Below are positions 62,044 through 64,000 of a DNA stretch of 64,000 nucleotides, one piece after another. Source of the DNA: Microbulbifer variabilis ATCC 700307 (lineage in GTDB: Bacteria; Pseudomonadota; Gammaproteobacteria; Pseudomonadales; Cellvibrionaceae); the NCBI RefSeq assembly GCF_000380565.1, contig NZ_AQYJ01000029.1, forward strand, positions 558,001-622,000, given 5' to 3'. A program made the translations under genes and the position numbers. The notes beneath the pieces were generated by a model, which made no database searches, had not been told where the DNA came from, and worked only from the letters and a program-made list of their open reading frames with translations. Within the stretch, counting starts at the first letter, position 1. The number at the start of each line of letters is the position of its first letter.

Positions 62044-62660
62044 TTAAGGTGGGAGTTGTTTACCATTCAGTTTGCGGCACTACCAAGGCACTCGCAGAAG
62101 CTGTTGTAAAGGGGGTTAATAATCTAACCGGGTGTGAGGGGGTAGCCTTGGCTGTTGAGGGACAGCATATACGGGCAGGGCGCTTCGATAACCAAAGAAT
62201 AATGGCTCAGTTGGACGAGTGTGAGGCGATTGTGCTGGGTTCGCCAACTTTTATGGGGAATGTTTCAGCGCAATTTAAGTCATTTATAGATGCTGCCAGT
62301 GATCGTTACAGTGAGCTTAAATGGGCGGACAAGTTGGCTGCGGGTTTTACTATTGGCAGCAACTACAGTGGAGATCAGCTTAATACCATCCAGGCCCTGC
62401 AGATATTTTCCTCCCAAATGGGAATGCTCTGGGTCCCTCTCGATATCTTACCTAGTCGGGATATACAAGGGAGAAATCGAGGTGGTTGCCAGTTGGGTTT
62501 GATTGCCGTAGAGGAGAGTGGGGGTGGTATTCATGAGCTGGATCGGCTAACTGCAGTATATTTAGGAGAGCGGGTCGGGCGTGTTGTCTCTAGAGGAAAT
62601 TATACCGCCAGTATTTCTACGGTCGCTACCCTGCAAAGAGAGGAGGTGGAGAGAGTTTAG
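62040..62660 (+). CDS. Flavodoxin-like protein, WrbA/NADPH:quinone reductase type
   Basis: A 206-residue flavodoxin-fold protein. VGVVYHSVCGTTKALAEAVV binds the FMN phosphate near the N-terminus, and GSPTFMGNVSAQFKSFIDA and GFTIGSNYSGDQL match WrbA-like flavin reductases. It may reduce quinones or other aromatic electrophiles with NAD(P)H. It overlaps the acetyltransferase gene by four bases, so the two products are likely to act together. Confidence 0.85.
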   Translation: MIKVGVVYHSVCGTTKALAEAVVKGVNNLTGCEGVALAVEGQHIRAGRFDNQRIMAQLDECEAIVLGSPTFMGNVSAQFKSFIDAASDRYSELKWADKLAAGFTIGSNYSGDQLNTIQALQIFSSQMGMLWVPLDILPSRDIQGRNRGGCQLGLIAVEESGGGIHELDRLTAVYLGERVGRVVSRGNYTASISTVATLQREEVERV

Positions 62661-63111
62661 AGCCAATTAATTTGGCAGTCTTCTCCTGGGAGTAGTGCTT
62701 GAATTTTGGCTACTTGTTACTCATCTATCGACCTACCAAGTGCGAAGGGTTCGTAAATACCTGTGGCGCCATATGCAATTGCAAGTGAACAGCAACCTTT
62801 CGCTGCTGGATGCTTCTCCCGCAGCGAAAGGGCTGGGAATCGATTGACCCACCAATAGCATTAGCATCAAGTCTTTTATCTTTTGAATACAGCTTGGGGA
62901 CTGCATATTTAGCCAACAGTAAATGTAAAAACTATACACTTACAAAGTCGTTATCATATTGTTTAACTAATTAATTTAAAAATCCGAGTATTCGGTAATC
63001 AGAAGGTAAGGTTGAAGTTATATAGCGAACAAAGGGCGACTATTTGCGCTAGCAGCGGCTAAAAGAAGGGTTTGGACTTAACTTAGTAATAGCTAGCTTT
63101 GCGCGATAGAA
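62661..63111. other. 451-bp gene-free stretch with a strong inverted repeat
   Basis: No confident gene. Short open frames exist on both strands (for example 62725-62916 on the minus strand), but they overlap each other and none resembles a known family. The inverted repeat at 62796-62831 is listed separately. Confidence 0.4.
62796..62831. repeat. Perfect 11-bp inverted repeat
   Basis: CCTTTCGCTGC (62796-62806) and GCAGCGAAAGG (62821-62831) are separated by 14 bases and flanked by an outer CAG/CTG pair. There is no T-run on either side, so it is not a simple terminator. It may be a repeat-type hairpin or part of a lost element. Confidence 0.6.
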
Positions 63112-63720
63112 ATGATGCAACACAAGTCCTTTTTGTCTAGTCGTATCAATGCACTCAGTGATGGCGTTTTTGCTATCGCCATGACCCTGCTGGTGTTTAA
63201 CATTCAAATTCCTGACTTGGTAGATATTAAGCCGGGCGAGGATTTTCAAACCAAAATGCAGCAACAGATTCCTCATATATTTTCCTGGCTATTGAGTGTT
63301 GCAATCCTTTGTCGTTTATGGCTCAACCACAATCACTTGATGGCTGATCATGAGTCTAAGTCTGTGGGCTTTACCAGCCTTAACTTTCTATTACTTGGTG
63401 CGGTTGCTTTTATTCCTTTTCCATCGGCTTTGTTGGGAGAGTATCCAGATCAAGCCTGGTCGGTAATTTTATTGTCCATCAGTTACGCAGTTGCTGCGCT
63501 GGCAATTGCAGGAATGTGGTTTATTGCTCCAAATAGAGCGAGTGTGAGTGGGAAAAGGGTGCTATTAGTGAGCATGGTCATGTTGCTGACCAGCATTTTG
63601 GCATGTCTCTTAACAATCTTTAATCCCTATTGGGGATTGGCGCTTTGGATAACGTACGTTGTGGGTATAGCTCCATTAGCTTACCTAATGGAGCGTTATG
63701 TCTTTGTCGAGGCTGATTAG
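63112..63720 (+). CDS. TMEM175-family potassium channel-like protein (DUF1211)
   Basis: A 202-residue membrane protein. The first segment has the family mark RINALSDGVFAIAMTLLVFN (the FSDGVFAI-type pore helix, here LSDGVFAI), followed by about five more membrane segments (for instance SLNFLLLGAVAFIPFPSALL and VLLVSMVMLLTSILACLLTI). Bacterial TMEM175 proteins form non-selective or potassium channels. It appears alone; the next gene is convergent. Confidence 0.82.
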   Translation: MMQHKSFLSSRINALSDGVFAIAMTLLVFNIQIPDLVDIKPGEDFQTKMQQQIPHIFSWLLSVAILCRLWLNHNHLMADHESKSVGFTSLNFLLLGAVAFIPFPSALLGEYPDQAWSVILLSISYAVAALAIAGMWFIAPNRASVSGKRVLLVSMVMLLTSILACLLTIFNPYWGLALWITYVVGIAPLAYLMERYVFVEAD

Positions 63721-63758
63721 TCTCTGATGGGAAAGGCCTGTACAGTGTAATACTACGG

Positions 63759-64000
63759 TTAACTCTTTTGTAAGGGGCAGCCGAACTCTTGCAACATTTT
63801 AATATGAGGGATTCCGGCTTCATAAAAAACAGGCCCCTCCGTTGTAAAACCAGCTTTAGCATAAAAGCCTTTGGCATGTTGTTGGGCGTGAAGGTAGACT
63901 TTGCGATAACCATGCTGTTTAGCATGATTACAGATTGCTATTAGTAGTTGAGCACCGAGTCCCAGGCCACGGGCAGCTTTGCTAATCGCCATGCGGCCAA
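63759..64000 (-). CDS. GNAT acetyltransferase, partial (5' end off the right edge)
   Basis: The C-terminal 80 or so residues of a GNAT protein. GRMAISKAARGLGLGAQLL is the acetyl-CoA binding motif A region, and LHAQQHAKGFYAKAGFTTEG followed by FYEAGIPHIKML is typical of the ElaA/YjcF-type branch. The start lies beyond the window. No substrate can be named. Confidence 0.8.
   Translation of the reverse strand, partial: GRMAISKAARGLGLGAQLLIAICNHAKQHGYRKVYLHAQQHAKGFYAKAGFTTEGPVFYEAGIPHIKMLQEFGCPLQKS

Noticed and set aside
62671-62848. Open frame through the inverted repeat (with MQLQVNSNLSLLDASPAAKG in it)
   Set aside because: It looks protein-like but has no start codon with a usable ribosome site, and a competing frame exists on the other strand; not enough to call a gene.

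Overview
The window looks like chromosome of a marine, Pseudomonas-related gammaproteobacterium, probably of the Cellvibrionales/Microbulbifer type. That placement is inferred from gene order and protein similarity by eye; no search was run. The first 14 kb follow the gene order known from Pseudomonas around rne: rluC, a HAD phosphatase, maf/yceF, yceD, rpmF, plsX, fabD, fabG, acpP, fabF, pabC, mltG, tmk, holB, pilZ, tatD. The order differs in one place: the sppA peptidase gene usually found between the HAD gene and maf is absent. The left edge holds a strong minus-strand promoter and over 600 nt of structured leader, most likely that of rne (RNase E), whose coding sequence lies outside the window. 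The RNase E inhibitor gene rraA is inside the window, near 35.5 kb.

From 13 to 31 kb come housekeeping and accessory genes: a dimeric dUTPase, malate dehydrogenase, a DUF2244 membrane protein, the Bcp peroxiredoxin, a short AraC-type regulator, a solitary yajC, a D-cysteine desulfhydrase-type PLP enzyme, an alanine:sodium symporter with an unusual soluble insert, a secreted M4 metalloprotease with two PPC domains, a divergent gamma-glutamylpolyamine synthetase/oxidase pair, a cytosolic 5'-nucleotidase, cysB with a thioredoxin-like neighbour, and pabB.

From 31 to 49.6 kb there is a block for two-carbon and fatty-acid metabolism. It holds ppsR/ppsA (entry to gluconeogenesis), fadE (beta-oxidation), a large acetyl-CoA hydrolase/transferase-like protein, ackA-pta (acetate and acetyl phosphate), aceA with a divergent LysR regulator, and glcB (glyoxylate shunt). 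An L,D-transpeptidase and rraA sit among them. Together with mdh these genes would let the cell turn fatty acids and acetate into C4 acids and sugar precursors.

From about 49.7 kb to the right edge the DNA is visibly richer in A and T and has long gene-poor stretches. It carries a secreted protein of unknown function, an IS5-type transposase remnant fused in frame to a broken XRE-type regulator, a four-gene AaeAB-like efflux operon (FUSC permease, DUF1656, HlyD adaptor, outer-membrane factor), an FMN alpha-hydroxyacid oxidase, RNase Z, an arylamine N-acetyltransferase overlapping a flavodoxin-like protein, a TMEM175-type channel and a partial GNAT acetyltransferase. This reads as an acquired or rearranged segment with an aromatic/xenobiotic handling theme.

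No rRNA, complete tRNA, CRISPR array, prophage or intact insertion sequence was seen. No convincing new multi-gene system was found. The strongest leads are the IS5/XRE wreck, the symporter insert, the secreted unknown, the acetyltransferase/flavodoxin pair and the RNase E leader.
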